From positions 1,736,501-1,800,500 of the forward strand of contig NZ_AP025344.1 of NCBI RefSeq assembly GCF_021654795.1: a stretch of DNA of 64,000 bases, written 5' to 3'. Positions 45,003 to 54,147 of the stretch are shown one piece after another. This DNA comes from Paenibacillus dendritiformis (lineage in GTDB: Bacteria; Bacillota; Bacilli; Paenibacillales; Paenibacillaceae). The stretch's first letter is position 1. Every line of letters starts with the position of its first letter. The notes under the pieces are model-generated. The model was not told the origin of the DNA. It did no database searches and was given only the letters and a program-made list of their open reading frames with translations. The position numbers and the translations under genes were made by a program.

Positions 45003-45741
45003 GTTGGAGTGGCGTCAAAATAAACGGAGTTTTTGGATCGCTCTTTGTGTTATTGCAGCGCTTCTTGCAATCCCGGCCGCCGCATCCAAGGCTTATTTAC
45101 ATAGCCAAATCTCCAGCGGAGCAGATCAGACGGGTTCCGCTGCACTTACAACTTTTGAAGGATGGATGGCCGGTCAGCCGTTTATGTTTTTCGTGCTTCT
45201 TCTCGGTTGCTTCGCAATCAACTGGTCAATCGGATCCGTTGTAAAGGAGCGGGATCGTCATACTGCCGAGTTTCTTTTCGCAACCCCCCGCAGCAGAACG
45301 GATATCTATCTGGCAAAATGTGCGGCGCATGTTGTAAAAGTCGCGATTATCGCTGGCGTATCCACCGGTATTGTGCTGTTGATCGGCAAAGGTTTAGGCG
45401 TGATGAATGACGCTGTAGCCGTAAGCAGCGTCATGGCGGCCGGTCTGTTGATCATTTTCGGATTTATGGGAATAGGCTATGCGCTAACGTCTTGGCTTGC
45501 TTCCGAACGCGGTGCGTTATCGTTTGGAATCGGAATTGTGTTCCTCATGTTCTTGCTCTACATGCTTTCTGATTTGACAGCATTAGAATGGCTGGGGGCC
45601 GCGTCGCTCTTCAAGCTGTTTGACGTGTACGCAATAAGCCAGGGGGCCGGGCTTGCTGGGGGCTCTGTGATTGGATCGCTCGCCGTATTTTTGATCGGCG
45701 GTTGCGTGGGCTGGGGGAGGTTAGTTCATAGAGATTTGTAA
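44986..45741 (+). CDS. ABC-2 type exporter, permease
   Basis: The protein has 251 residues with about six membrane segments. The first segment (SFWIALCVIAALLAI), a central CFAINWSIGSVVKERDRHT motif and the following ATP-coupling region are typical of ABC-2 permeases. The ATG at 44986 is behind GGAGGGG. It is coupled to the ATPase gene. Confidence 0.85.
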   Translation: MSKLFELEWRQNKRSFWIALCVIAALLAIPAAASKAYLHSQISSGADQTGSAALTTFEGWMAGQPFMFFVLLLGCFAINWSIGSVVKERDRHTAEFLFATPRSRTDIYLAKCAAHVVKVAIIAGVSTGIVLLIGKGLGVMNDAVAVSSVMAAGLLIIFGFMGIGYALTSWLASERGALSFGIGIVFLMFLLYMLSDLTALEWLGAASLFKLFDVYAISQGAGLAGGSVIGSLAVFLIGGCVGWGRLVHRDL

Positions 45742-45772
45742 TACAATCTATTTTTCATCAGCCTATCCATCA

Positions 45773-45799
45773 AGCCTTAGGGAGGGCTTTTCTTTTTTT
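45773..45799 (+). terminator. Terminator of the ABC-2 exporter operon
   Basis: AAGCC and GGCTT form a short stem followed by TTCTTTTTTT. Confidence 0.6.
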
Positions 45800-45845
45800 G
45801 GGGCCGGCTCCAGCGAAAGTTGATGGTTATGAACTTGAGTGTTAG

Positions 45846-45867
45846 TTGACATTGACTCTAATGTAAG
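45846..45867. promoter_or_regulatory. Candidate TetR operator and promoter
   Basis: TTGACATT and AATGTAAG are imperfect inverted halves around GACTCT. TTGACA (45846) with GACAAT 17 bases later can act as the promoter of the TetR gene. Autorepression would fit. Confidence 0.45.
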
Positions 45868-45930
45868 TGACAATATGCTTGAAGCCACAGTTTCGAGATT
45901 TGATTTGAACTTGGTTAGGAGTGCAAAAGG

Positions 45931-46530
45931 ATGTCTCAAGGTGGGAAACCAAAAGCCGGATTGCGTGAGCGAAAAAAAGCGAAAACGATGGCCAATGTTC
46001 AGATGCATGCATTAAGGCTTTTTCGAGAAAACGGTTATCATGCGACAACGGTGGAACAAATTGCTGAAGCTGCAGAAATCTCCCCGAGTACATTTTTTCG
46101 TTATTTTGGAACAAAAGAGGACGTGGTGTTAACCGATAATTATGACCCTCTTCTCGTCGCCGCATTTGAAAAGCAACCGTCAGAGTTGAGCCCCTTACAA
46201 GCCGTTCGAAATGCAATGCTTTCGGGAATTGCCGAGATGACTGACGATGAGTGGGAAACAACCCGTCAGCGAAATGAACTAATCTTGATGGTCCCGGAAC
46301 TGCGCGCGGCAGCGATGAATAACTTAAGTCAGATGATGCAGCTGTTAACACAGATTGTCGCTAAACGAACAGGCCGAAATTCTGATGATTTGGCAGTACG
46401 TACCTTTGCCGGGGTGGTTGTTGGGGTAAATATATCGTTAATGGATTATAATGCCGGGGCTACAAAATCAGAGTTTGCCAAATTACTGGATGAAGCTTTA
46501 GGAGTCGTGGAAAAAGGTCTGCTGCTATGA
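45931..46530 (+). CDS. TetR-family transcriptional regulator
   Basis: The protein has 199 residues. The helix-turn-helix is HALRLFRENGYHATTVEQIAEAAEISPSTFFRYFGTKEDV. The C-terminal ligand domain carries no named signature. It may control the ABC-2 exporter gene pair upstream, as many TetR proteins do. AGGAGTG and AAAGG lie before the ATG. Confidence 0.85.
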   Translation: MSQGGKPKAGLRERKKAKTMANVQMHALRLFRENGYHATTVEQIAEAAEISPSTFFRYFGTKEDVVLTDNYDPLLVAAFEKQPSELSPLQAVRNAMLSGIAEMTDDEWETTRQRNELILMVPELRAAAMNNLSQMMQLLTQIVAKRTGRNSDDLAVRTFAGVVVGVNISLMDYNAGATKSEFAKLLDEALGVVEKGLLL

Positions 46531-46682
46531 TCGACAAACTAAGGCAGCCTATCCCGGTTGACCGCTAGTTCTGACGATGATAATCCCTGTTCGGCGAAGT
46601 ATGTCCTGTGCGAATACTGGCGAGTACTGTGCATTTTGGCAGTGTGAGATATTACGTCAACTAGGAAGGCGGGGAAGGGCAC

Positions 46683-46925
46683 ATGTCCGAACGTTTTTGG
46701 AAGAAGCTGTTGAAAAAGGGGTTTTCGGTTGAATTGGATCAACTCCCCAAAAATAAGCAACAGTTTTTAGATGAAATTGAGCGCTATTGCATCAAAGAAA
46801 AGGTGGCTTACGAATTTATCGAACGCGATAGACCGGCGATTATTTCGATAGACGATGTCGTATATCAATGTCAGGTGGAAAACGCGGGACGCCCCGGTTT
46901 CGTGCTCCATTTCAAAGAAATGTAA
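46683..46925 (+). CDS. Hypothetical protein, 80 residues
   Basis: The protein is charged (KKLLKKGFSVELDQLPKNK) and ends in a possible beta-rich part (IISIDDVVYQCQVENAGRPGF). GGAAGGG lies before the ATG. I do not recognise a family. A hairpin follows at 46931-46952 without a T tract. Confidence 0.6.
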   Translation: MSERFWKKLLKKGFSVELDQLPKNKQQFLDEIERYCIKEKVAYEFIERDRPAIISIDDVVYQCQVENAGRPGFVLHFKEM

Positions 46926-46994
46926 AATAGAACGCAGCCTGATATGGCTGCGCAAGACTGTCGATAAAGCTCGTCGATAGTTATTGCATGAAGC

Positions 46995-47115
46995 AAGAGC
47001 GTCCGGATACGGAGCAAGCTGTCCCCGTATGATGAGCTAGAGTGTCCGGGCACGGAGCAAGCTGTCCCCGTATGAAGCAAGAGCGTCCGGGCATGAAACA
47101 AGCTGTCCCCGTATG
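46995..47115. repeat. Three imperfect 41-43 bp direct repeats
   Basis: The core GTCCGG recurs at 47001, 47044 and 47085, each time followed by GAGCAAGCTGTCCCCGTATG or a close variant. The array is too short for a strong statement, but the units are clearly related. Confidence 0.7.
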
Positions 47116-47117
47116 GA

Positions 47118-47305
47118 AATGCTGCACAGGCGCAGCATTTTTAACCTCAAGAGGCTAAATATTGAGAAAATCCTGCAAAATTACATTATTTCGTCATTTG
47201 GAATGCGATTTATGCCTTGCCGTAGGGAAATTGCTGTCTTTTTGCAGCAATCCTATTTTCGCATCCTCGTCTCAATGAAATTGCTGCATTCTTGCAGTAT
47301 TGGCG
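47118..47305. repeat. Hairpin-rich AT segment, possible interspersed element
   Basis: AATGCTGC/GCAGCATT followed by TTT (47118-47142), ATTGCTG/CAGCAAT (about 47230-47253) and a third stem near 47280 repeat the same GAAATTGCTG start. The repeated hairpins suggest an interspersed repeat. I could not check for other copies. Confidence 0.45.
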
Positions 47306-47626
47306 GAGCAGATGACTAGAGTGGCGGGAGATGCGGCAGCTATAGTGGAGTGGATGACCGGAGCTGCGGACGTTCTGGCCGGGAACGATGGAAGAAAGAG
47401 AGGTATTTGCGAACTTATCGGACCTTGAAGGGCGTTTCGGAGCGTTTGCGCGCCTGAGCGATCATCGCCATCCGCTCCGCCGCGGCTCCCGTTGCATCCG
47501 TACCGCCAAATATTGGAGGAGTTCATGGGGACTCTTCCGAAGGCGGCCTATCTCGCCAAAACATTGTCGCCAGTCTTGCGGAGCCTAATACGGCTTCGCT
47601 TTTTTGTGTCTAACAGGAGGAACCCC
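47306..47626. other. Unrecognised stretch ending in a terminator
   Basis: No frame here gives a recognisable product. A strong terminator hairpin, GCGGAGCC/GGCTTCGC followed by TTTTTT, lies at 47578-47605, so a small gene or RNA may once have ended here. Confidence 0.4.
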
Positions 47627-47722
47627 ATGACCAAACCGACGCGCGGCGCTAGTGTCTTTGTTCCCCTCTGCGGTGAATATCCGATAAAGCTTCGAAGCAT
47701 AATTGCGGCTGATCCATCATGA
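47627..47722 (+). pseudogene. 5' fragment of a VOC (glyoxalase-like) gene
   Basis: AGGAGG is followed by ATG and a start MTKPTRGASVFV that resembles the N-terminus of VOC-family proteins. After about 12 codons the frame enters sequence that belongs, on the other strand, to the end of a hydrolase gene. Only the start signals and first codons remain. Confidence 0.45.
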
Positions 47723-48290
47723 GCGTATGTCCTGCATCCGGGATGATATATAACTTCTTGTCTGGAGCGCTAATGTCTGCAAAATAGTTCCCGGCAATGA
47801 CAAATGGAACCTGCCAATCGCGGCCGCCTAATAAATAGTAAACGGGCACCTGATAATCTGCGGATTCCAAGGTCAGATCAAACTCGGCTAAATAATCGAG
47901 CAGTTGTTGATTGGCCTGAAAGGCCTTTTTAAAAGAAGAGATATCGGATAGCTTGAAAATCGGACTTGTCAGAGCGGTTAGCCAGATCCCGAAATCGATC
48001 TTTAGCGCTAATTTATACTGGGCTTGAAGCTTGCGCACCGCGTCGCATTTTTGCAGAAAAGCACGGTCAAAAACGATCTTGCTGCCGGGATATTCCCCTA
48101 TTTTCGCCAGCTTCTTCAGAGATTTTTTGTCGGCGGCCTGTTCGATCATTTCTTTTACCTTGTTGTAGCCGACCTGTTCATTTTGAAGCATATTCACGAC
48201 CTGCGCGGCGCCGATATAATAGGCCACGTCTTCGGGATGACGCCGAATATATACGGACCCCAACACGCTTCCCCAGGAGTGGCCGATAAT
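47649..48290 (-). pseudogene. 5'-truncated alpha/beta hydrolase
   Basis: The similarity to alpha/beta hydrolases begins at the nucleophile elbow IIGHSWGSVLG and runs to the C-terminal AGHTLMMDQP motif. The N-terminal third, with the start codon, is absent. Upstream of the elbow the frame runs antisense into a VOC gene fragment, which suggests a recombination junction near 48290. Confidence 0.7.
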
Positions 48291-48464
48291 GTCAGCAGCA
48301 AAGAAGAAGTGGATTCGATTATGAAGCTGGCCCGGAAGGCCGGGGCTATCATAACCGATCCGGCTCATGACGCATTTTGGGGAGGTTACTCGGGGCATTT
48401 CATGGATCCGGACGGTCATTTGTGGGAAATTGTCTGGAATCCCGCGTGGGAGATCGAGGATTGA
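48291..48464 (+). pseudogene. 3' fragment of a VOC (glyoxalase-like) gene
   Basis: The frame reads KEEVDSIMKLARKAGAII and ends with FWGGYSGHFMDPDGHLWEI, the signature C-terminus of VOC-family (bleomycin resistance-like) proteins. The upstream half is missing at the hydrolase junction. It may or may not come from the same gene as the fragment at 47627. Confidence 0.75.
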
Positions 48465-48472
48465 GTTTCCGT

Positions 48473-49301
48473 CTACAAAAAATGGCTGCTCTCCACAAAT
48501 TGCTTTTCCAGCGGCGACATTTCGTAGTGCTGCCGGGTGACAAGATACTTCTCGATATAGCGATGCTCCCTGGGAAGCTCCATATAAGCGGTCACGCCGA
48601 ACTGCCGGGCCAATGTTTTCGAGATAAGGGCGACTCCCATGCCGAGGGAAGCAAGCTGAAGCAGCGTCTCAAAGATCGACTTCCGTCCGCGGGCCTTGTT
48701 GAATGCCCAGATGGGAACAAATGCGATCCAAGATCGAGGTATATAAGCAATCTTTCGAGAGGATCAGCAGCGTTTCATTCTGCAGGCAATAGGCCAAATT
48801 TGCGCTGGATTCGGCCTTTTTTCCAACCAGGATCACTTCTTCCGTGCCGATCGGCCTGTAATGAAGCCGGGCCCGATCCGATTTGCCGATCGTACAGGCG
48901 AGATCGATATGGCCGTTCATTACTTCGTCCTCCATCCGCTCGGTCGTTCCGGTCTTCAGCGTGACCGACAAAGCGGGATACTTCTGATAGAGCTTCGCCA
49001 GCGCGGTTGTCATGTCTGCGCCAATGGCAGATTGCATCGTGCCGAAGCGAAGCTTCCATTCCCGCTGATTCATCTCCTGTTCGGTTTCTTCCCAGAGAAG
49101 CAGCATTTTCTTATACTGCTTGTACAGCTTTTTCCCTTCCGGCGTTAATTCCATCCCCCGGGCGCTTCGGATAAAGAGCTGCTGCCGGTAATGACCTTCT
49201 ATTTTTTTGATTTTGGCCGTCATATTCGATTGCAGATGATTCATGCTGGCAGCCGCGGCGGAAATGCTTCCTAGCTCGGCGACGGTGACGAACGCATGCA
49301 T
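48473..49301 (-). pseudogene. LysR-family regulator, frameshifted
   Basis: The frame from 49301 has an intact LysR helix-turn-helix (FVTVAELGSISAAAASMNH) and effector domain up to LGIQQGPRTEV, then stops after two codons at 48669. In another frame the rest follows without a break: IFETLLQLASLGMGVALISK to the end at 48473. Restoring a GA dinucleotide near 48680 (GTCGAGATC instead of GTCGATC) gives the full protein. A CTG at 49316 preceded by a ribosome binding site is another possible start. The gene is divergent from the oxidoreductase downstream. Confidence 0.85.
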
Positions 49302-49348
49302 GTTTTCAATATCCAGGATCCTTCTCCCCTATCAAAATAAATGATGCT

Positions 49349-49363
49349 TATATTTAAAATATA
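49349..49363. promoter_or_regulatory. 15-bp palindrome between LysR and oxidoreductase genes
   Basis: TATATTT-A-AAATATA lies in the divergent gap and may be the LysR binding site. It is AT-rich, so the chance of a random match is not small. Confidence 0.35.
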
Positions 49364-49476
49364 CATTATTCATGATATGGCGTCATCGGTATACTTTTCT
49401 GCGAACTTACTATTTTCAAAGGGGAAGGCAATGCATATCACTGCTATTCAGCCTTGCAGAGACGGGAGGAACAGAC

Positions 49477-50589
49477 ATGAGCAATACCGTGATTCGAACC
49501 GGGATTATCGGCGGATCCTTAAATAATCAATGGGCAAGTCAAACGCATATTCCTGCGCTCCGGCAAAGTGCGCATCACCGGATCGCCGCAATCGCGACTT
49601 CCCGAATCGAGAGCGCGGTGCACAGCGCAGCCGCCGTGGGCGCCCCGCACGCGTTTACGGATCACGAGGCATTGAGCGGCTGTCCGGAAGTCGATCTGGT
49701 GGTCGTTAGCGTAAAGGTCCCTTTTCATTATGAGGCCGTCAAAGCAGCCATCGCGGCCGGGAAGCATGTCTATTGCGAATGGCCGTTGGCCGCGACGGCG
49801 AGTCAGGCGGAAGAGCTGGCCAAGCTTGCCGATCAAGCCGGAATCCATCATGCGATCGGCCTGCAGGCCAGGCATTCGGCGGCGGTTCAAGACGTCAAGC
49901 GGCGGCTCGAACGGGATGAGATCGGCCGCATTCTGTCCTGCACGATGCACGTATCCACGCAGGGCAAGGGCAAGTTCACGGACCGGAAGGGCGCTTACTT
50001 GCTGCAGGAGGAGAATGGAGCGACGCTGCTGGCCATTAACGGGGGACATTCTCTCGATCTGCTGCGCTATCTGCTCGGGGATGTTAAGGAGCTGTCCGCG
50101 ATGATGAATTGTAATGACACCGAGGCGACTCTGCTTGAGACGGGAGCAAAAGTAGCCAAGGATACAGCCGATCAGATCATGGTTCAGGGCACGTTGCTTA
50201 ATGGGGCCTCCGTGTCGGTGCATATTCAGGGCGGGGCGTATCCTGCATTTCTCATGGAGATTCAAGGGGAAAAGGGCATCATCCGGCTGAAGCAGCATCG
50301 CTCCTTCGGACATGTACAGTTCGGGAACCTGGAGGTGCAGCAGGCGTTATATGGTTCCAGCATGTCATTGGGAGCGGCGGATGAGAGCCATTTCAGGACG
50401 GTTCACGGGGGAAGGGAACAACCGGAATCACCGATGGGGAATGTAAGCAAGGCGCATGAACTGCTTGCCGGAGACATTCAAAACGGCACATTTCATTCGC
50501 CTGATTTCCATGATGCGGTTCGCTTGCATCAACTGTTGGAGTCGATTCGGCGCGCGGCGGTCACAGGCCACAGACAAAAGCATATCTGA
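49477..50589 (+). CDS. Gfo/Idh/MocA family NAD(P)-dependent oxidoreductase
   Basis: The protein has 370 residues. The N-terminal Rossmann domain starts with IRTGIIGGSLNNQWAS and has the family motif HVYCEWPLAATASQAEEL, where a lysine is usual in the EKP position (here EWP). The C-terminal domain has the beta-sheet typical of Gal80-like members. The start ATG at 49477 is behind GGGAGGAACAG. The substrate is unknown. It was probably controlled by the broken LysR gene. Confidence 0.8.
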   Translation: MSNTVIRTGIIGGSLNNQWASQTHIPALRQSAHHRIAAIATSRIESAVHSAAAVGAPHAFTDHEALSGCPEVDLVVVSVKVPFHYEAVKAAIAAGKHVYCEWPLAATASQAEELAKLADQAGIHHAIGLQARHSAAVQDVKRRLERDEIGRILSCTMHVSTQGKGKFTDRKGAYLLQEENGATLLAINGGHSLDLLRYLLGDVKELSAMMNCNDTEATLLETGAKVAKDTADQIMVQGTLLNGASVSVHIQGGAYPAFLMEIQGEKGIIRLKQHRSFGHVQFGNLEVQQALYGSSMSLGAADESHFRTVHGGREQPESPMGNVSKAHELLAGDIQNGTFHSPDFHDAVRLHQLLESIRRAAVTGHRQKHI

Positions 50590-50595
50590 AACGGG

Positions 50596-50620
50596 AAAAG
50601 GGGCGTTTTACGCCCCTTTT
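50596..50620 (+). terminator. Terminator of the oxidoreductase gene
   Basis: AAAAGGGGCG and CGCCCCTTTT flank TTTTA. Confidence 0.88.
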
Positions 50621-50769
50621 ATATGTGACAATTATGAAAACAATTTCAAAATGACGTCATAAATAAATAGATGCCGTCAATACGCTTTTATATATTGCGT
50701 ATTATATGTTTATATTATACATTAATTCGTAAGGATAAAATATACAACGATGTATTTGGGGGAGTCGGG

Positions 50770-52392
50770 ATGAATCAAGAGCTGGGTAGCAGCGGAATGG
50801 GGAGGATAACCGTGATCACGAAAAACAAGGAAAAATCTCAATTAGACAGTTTGCATGTCGATGCATCTCACCGAAATATGGCGGTTGCCAAGCTGGTGGA
50901 GTCCGCTCTCCTGAACGGAGAGGGCCATCTTACCTCGACAGGCGCCCTGCAAGTGACGACAGGCAAATATACGGGACGTTCTCCGAAGGATAAGTTTATC
51001 GTCAGGGAGGCGGATACGGCTGACCATGTTGCTTGGGGAGATGTGAATCAGGCTCTTACTCCCGAGCAATTCGATTCGCTGTACAACAAAACGATTGACT
51101 ATATGAAGAGCCGCAAGCTCTTCGTGTTCGACGGGTATGCAGGGGCGGACCGGGCCTATCGCCTGCCTGTCCGCTTTATTAACGAATACGCGTGGCAAAA
51201 TTTATTCGTTCATCAGCTGTTTATCCGTCCGGCGGCAGATGAATTGTTGTCGTATGAACCTGAATTTACGGTGATTGCGATGCCTGGCGTGAAGGCGGAT
51301 CCGGCTGAGGACGGGACGAATTCCGAGACGTTCATTGCCATTTCCTTCGCAAGAAAGACCGTTCTGATCGGCGGAACCCACTATGCGGGCGAGATGAAGA
51401 AGTCGATTTTCAGCGTGCTGAACTATTTGCTTCCCTTCCGCGGCGTCATGCCGATGCACTGTTCGGCGAATGTCGGGGAGGCTGGAGATACGGCGTTGTT
51501 TTTCGGATTATCGGGAACAGGCAAGACAACGCTGTCGGCCGACCCCGAACGCCGCTTAATCGGCGATGACGAGCATGGCTGGTCCGATACGGGCGTATTC
51601 AACTTCGAAGGCGGCTGCTATGCCAAATGCATCGGGCTGACCCGGGAGAAAGAGCCGCAAATCTGGAATGCGATCCGGTTCGGCTCGGTTCTGGAAAATG
51701 TGTGGATAGACGCCGGAACCGGGGAGGCGGACTACAAGAATAACGCATTTACGGAGAATACGCGGGCCGCTTATCCCATCGATTATATTGAAGACTCGAT
51801 CATACCCGGAACCGCCGGTCATCCGAATGTCATTATCTTTTTGACCGCCGATGCCTTTGGCGTGCTGCCGCCGGTATCCAAGCTGACCAAGGAGCAGGCG
51901 ATGTATCACTTCCTGTCCGGCTATACCTCCAAGCTGGCGGGTACGGAACGCGGCGTAGCCGAACCGGAAGCGACCTTCTCGACCTGCTTCGGCGGTCCCT
52001 TCCTTCCGTTGAGACCGAATGTGTATGCGGAGATGCTCGGCGACAAAATCACGAAGCACGGCGTGAAGGTTTATCTGGTCAATACAGGGTGGAGCGGCGG
52101 TCCTTACGGAATTGGCGAGCGGATGAATCTAGCGTTCACAAGAGCCATGGTCAAGGCGATTATGAATGGAAGCATCGAGAAGGCGTCCTTCGCTCCTCAT
52201 CCTGTATTCGGCATGCTTATTCCTGATACGGTGCCGTTCGTTCCCCAAGAACTGCTCGATCCGAGGAACGTATGGGCGGATAAAGCGGCCTATGATCGCA
52301 AAGCGAAGCAGCTCGCGCAGCTCTTTGCCCAAAATTTCGAAAAATTCAGCGGCGCAGCGGATGCGATCAAGCAGGCCGGACCGCGGCTGTAG
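50770..52392 (+). CDS. pckA: Phosphoenolpyruvate carboxykinase (ATP)
   Basis: The protein has 540 residues and converts oxaloacetate to PEP using ATP, the first step of gluconeogenesis. Visible motifs are [11 protein letters not shown], the kinase loop [13 protein letters not shown], the metal-binding HCSANVG and GWSGGPYG. The start ATG at 50770 is behind GGGGGAG; an earlier in-frame ATG at 50671 lies in an AT-rich promoter-like stretch. Single gene with its own terminator. Confidence 0.95.
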   Translation: MNQELGSSGMGRITVITKNKEKSQLDSLHVDASHRNMAVAKLVESALLNGEGHLTSTGALQVTTGKYTGRSPKDKFIVREADTADHVAWGDVNQALTPEQFDSLYNKTIDYMKSRKLFVFDGYAGADRAYRLPVRFINEYAWQNLFVHQLFIRPAADELLSYEPEFTVIAMPGVKADPAEDGTNSETFIAISFARKTVLIGGTHYAGEMKKSIFSVLNYLLPFRGVMPMHCSANVGEAGDTALFFGLSGTGKTTLSADPERRLIGDDEHGWSDTGVFNFEGGCYAKCIGLTREKEPQIWNAIRFGSVLENVWIDAGTGEADYKNNAFTENTRAAYPIDYIEDSIIPGTAGHPNVIIFLTADAFGVLPPVSKLTKEQAMYHFLSGYTSKLAGTERGVAEPEATFSTCFGGPFLPLRPNVYAEMLGDKITKHGVKVYLVNTGWSGGPYGIGERMNLAFTRAMVKAIMNGSIEKASFAPHPVFGMLIPDTVPFVPQELLDPRNVWADKAAYDRKAKQLAQLFAQNFEKFSGAADAIKQAGPRL

Positions 52393-52404
52393 CTGGCGCA
52401 AGCA

Positions 52405-52455
52405 GGGGCTGTCTCCGACGTCATGAGAATGACGCCGGGGCAGCCCCGCTTTTTT
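52405..52455 (+). terminator. Terminator of pckA
   Basis: GGGGCTG and CAGCCCC close a longer stem containing ACGTCAT/ATGACG, followed by GCTTTTTT. Confidence 0.85.
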
Positions 52456-52602
52456 GCATGCAAGGCGACGAAAGCGGTGAAGGTCATAGCAGCAAGGGCG
52501 GCGACATATCTTGAAATGATCTTTACCGGTCGGAAACACGATAATTTTGACGGCTTGAACTGCTGCATCATGGTGTAGCCGTCGAGGAAGGAGGCTGTCA
52601 GG

Positions 52603-54147
52603 ATGTGTTGTCAGGAAGATGGCGTGCTTGCCGCCGGTTCCGGCCCGATTCTGCACTCTCTTGTTGAAGCATGGGTTGAATCCGGATTATCCAAGCTCGC
52701 GGTCTGGGTGATCAACCCGGACCCTGCAGACCCGGCTGAGCTCGAGAAGCTGCGGGAGCATGCGCTTCGCAGCAACCCGGACGCTTCGTTGCATATTGTT
52801 GCCGCAGCCGAAGGCGAGGAAGCGGAGTGGAGGCCGCTCATTCAGCCGTATCGTTTTATTTTGTATGTGTCGCAGCATGGCGATGTGGAGGAGCTTCGGC
52901 GGCTTCAGCAAGCCTGTATCGAGGAGCGGAAGCCGATGCTTCCTGCCGTGGCCTTGCACGGAAGAGGGCTGGCCGGCCCGCTGCTTCAACCTGACGGGGA
53001 GGGGCGATGGGACTCGGCATGGCGGGGCATCCATTCGTCCATGTTCCCCGCGGAGCGGAACCCGGAGCGTTTCCCGGCTGCGGCTGGAGCCGTGTTAGCT
53101 AATCTTCTCGTGCATGAATGGCATAAAGCGGTGGCCGAAGAGAACGAAACGGACTGCAGAAATCAATGTTATATCCTGGACCCGGACACGTTAACGGGAC
53201 TCTGGCATCCCATCCGCCCGCATCCCCTTGTCTCCGGGGTGGAGACGGCCCGTCTGGCGAAAAATATCGAGGAGAGCCTGCAAACAAGTCATGAACCGGC
53301 GGATCCGGGAGAATGGTTTTCTTGCCTGAGCCGCTTGACTTCTCCGGCAACCGGTCTCTTTCATAGATGGGAGGAGGCGGATATCATCCAGCTTCCGCTG
53401 GCGCAGTGTCTTGTTCAAGCGGTTGACCCGATGTCGGAAGGGCCTGCGCAGCTGCTGCCGGCTATCATCCACGGCGGGCTTACGCACGAAGAAGCGCGGC
53501 GGGAGGCGGGACTGGCGGGGTTGGAGGCCTATGCCGCCCGCCTGATGCCGCTGCTGTTCCCCGGCTTGCTCTCCTCGCAGCGGGAGGATATCGGCATCGG
53601 GGCAGGATGCTCCATCGCCGAAGCGGTGGAACGGGGGTTCAGAGCTTGTCTAACTACGGAATGGCGCAAGCGGATGCGAATGCTTGCGGATAAGCCGGCC
53701 GTGGCGCGCATCGAATGCGGGCAGATCGAAGATGTCCGGTGCCGGTATTATTTGCAAGCGCTGCGCATGACAGAGGGTGAGCCTCAGCTTGCCGCCGGCG
53801 AGCCGCTGCTCGGCTGCCCGGTCGTGTGGGTTCATTCCGGTTCGTCATGGTATGGCAGCGCAGACCTTGACCTCACTCTGGCTCTTCGCCATTCCTTGCT
53901 GAAAGCATTGACGAAGACGGAGGGCGTGGCCGCTTCTTCTGTCATGTGGAAGGAGGAGAAGGCGCTCCGCATCACGGTTACTAATAGCGATCCGTCCCAG
54001 CATGCGCCGCGGATATTAGCGGCCGTTCAGAGATTGAGCCGGCGCCAGCGGCGCCTTGAGGTGTTCGATATGCGGAGCGAATCTTTTCTGGGCACGGGAC
54101 CGTTCGTTATCTATGGAGTGAGACTCGGAGAGGAGGAATCCCCTTGA
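52603..54147 (+). CDS. ThiF-like thiazole-containing bacteriocin maturation protein, apparently short at the N-terminus
   Basis: The protein has 514 residues. It starts near the Rossmann-like AGSGPILHSLVEAWVESGLSKL segment and then follows the TIGR03693-type maturation proteins, for example ILYVSQHGDVEELRRL and GLAGPLLQPDGEGRWDSAWR. From memory, family members carry about 100 more N-terminal residues, a domain that can bind leader peptides. The ORF has GGAGG before the ATG and the upstream frames show no such domain, so the protein may be truncated. Its stop overlaps the TTG of the YcaO gene by 4 bases (translational coupling). Confidence 0.65.
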   Translation: MCCQEDGVLAAGSGPILHSLVEAWVESGLSKLAVWVINPDPADPAELEKLREHALRSNPDASLHIVAAAEGEEAEWRPLIQPYRFILYVSQHGDVEELRRLQQACIEERKPMLPAVALHGRGLAGPLLQPDGEGRWDSAWRGIHSSMFPAERNPERFPAAAGAVLANLLVHEWHKAVAEENETDCRNQCYILDPDTLTGLWHPIRPHPLVSGVETARLAKNIEESLQTSHEPADPGEWFSCLSRLTSPATGLFHRWEEADIIQLPLAQCLVQAVDPMSEGPAQLLPAIIHGGLTHEEARREAGLAGLEAYAARLMPLLFPGLLSSQREDIGIGAGCSIAEAVERGFRACLTTEWRKRMRMLADKPAVARIECGQIEDVRCRYYLQALRMTEGEPQLAAGEPLLGCPVVWVHSGSSWYGSADLDLTLALRHSLLKALTKTEGVAASSVMWKEEKALRITVTNSDPSQHAPRILAAVQRLSRRQRRLEVFDMRSESFLGTGPFVIYGVRLGEEESP

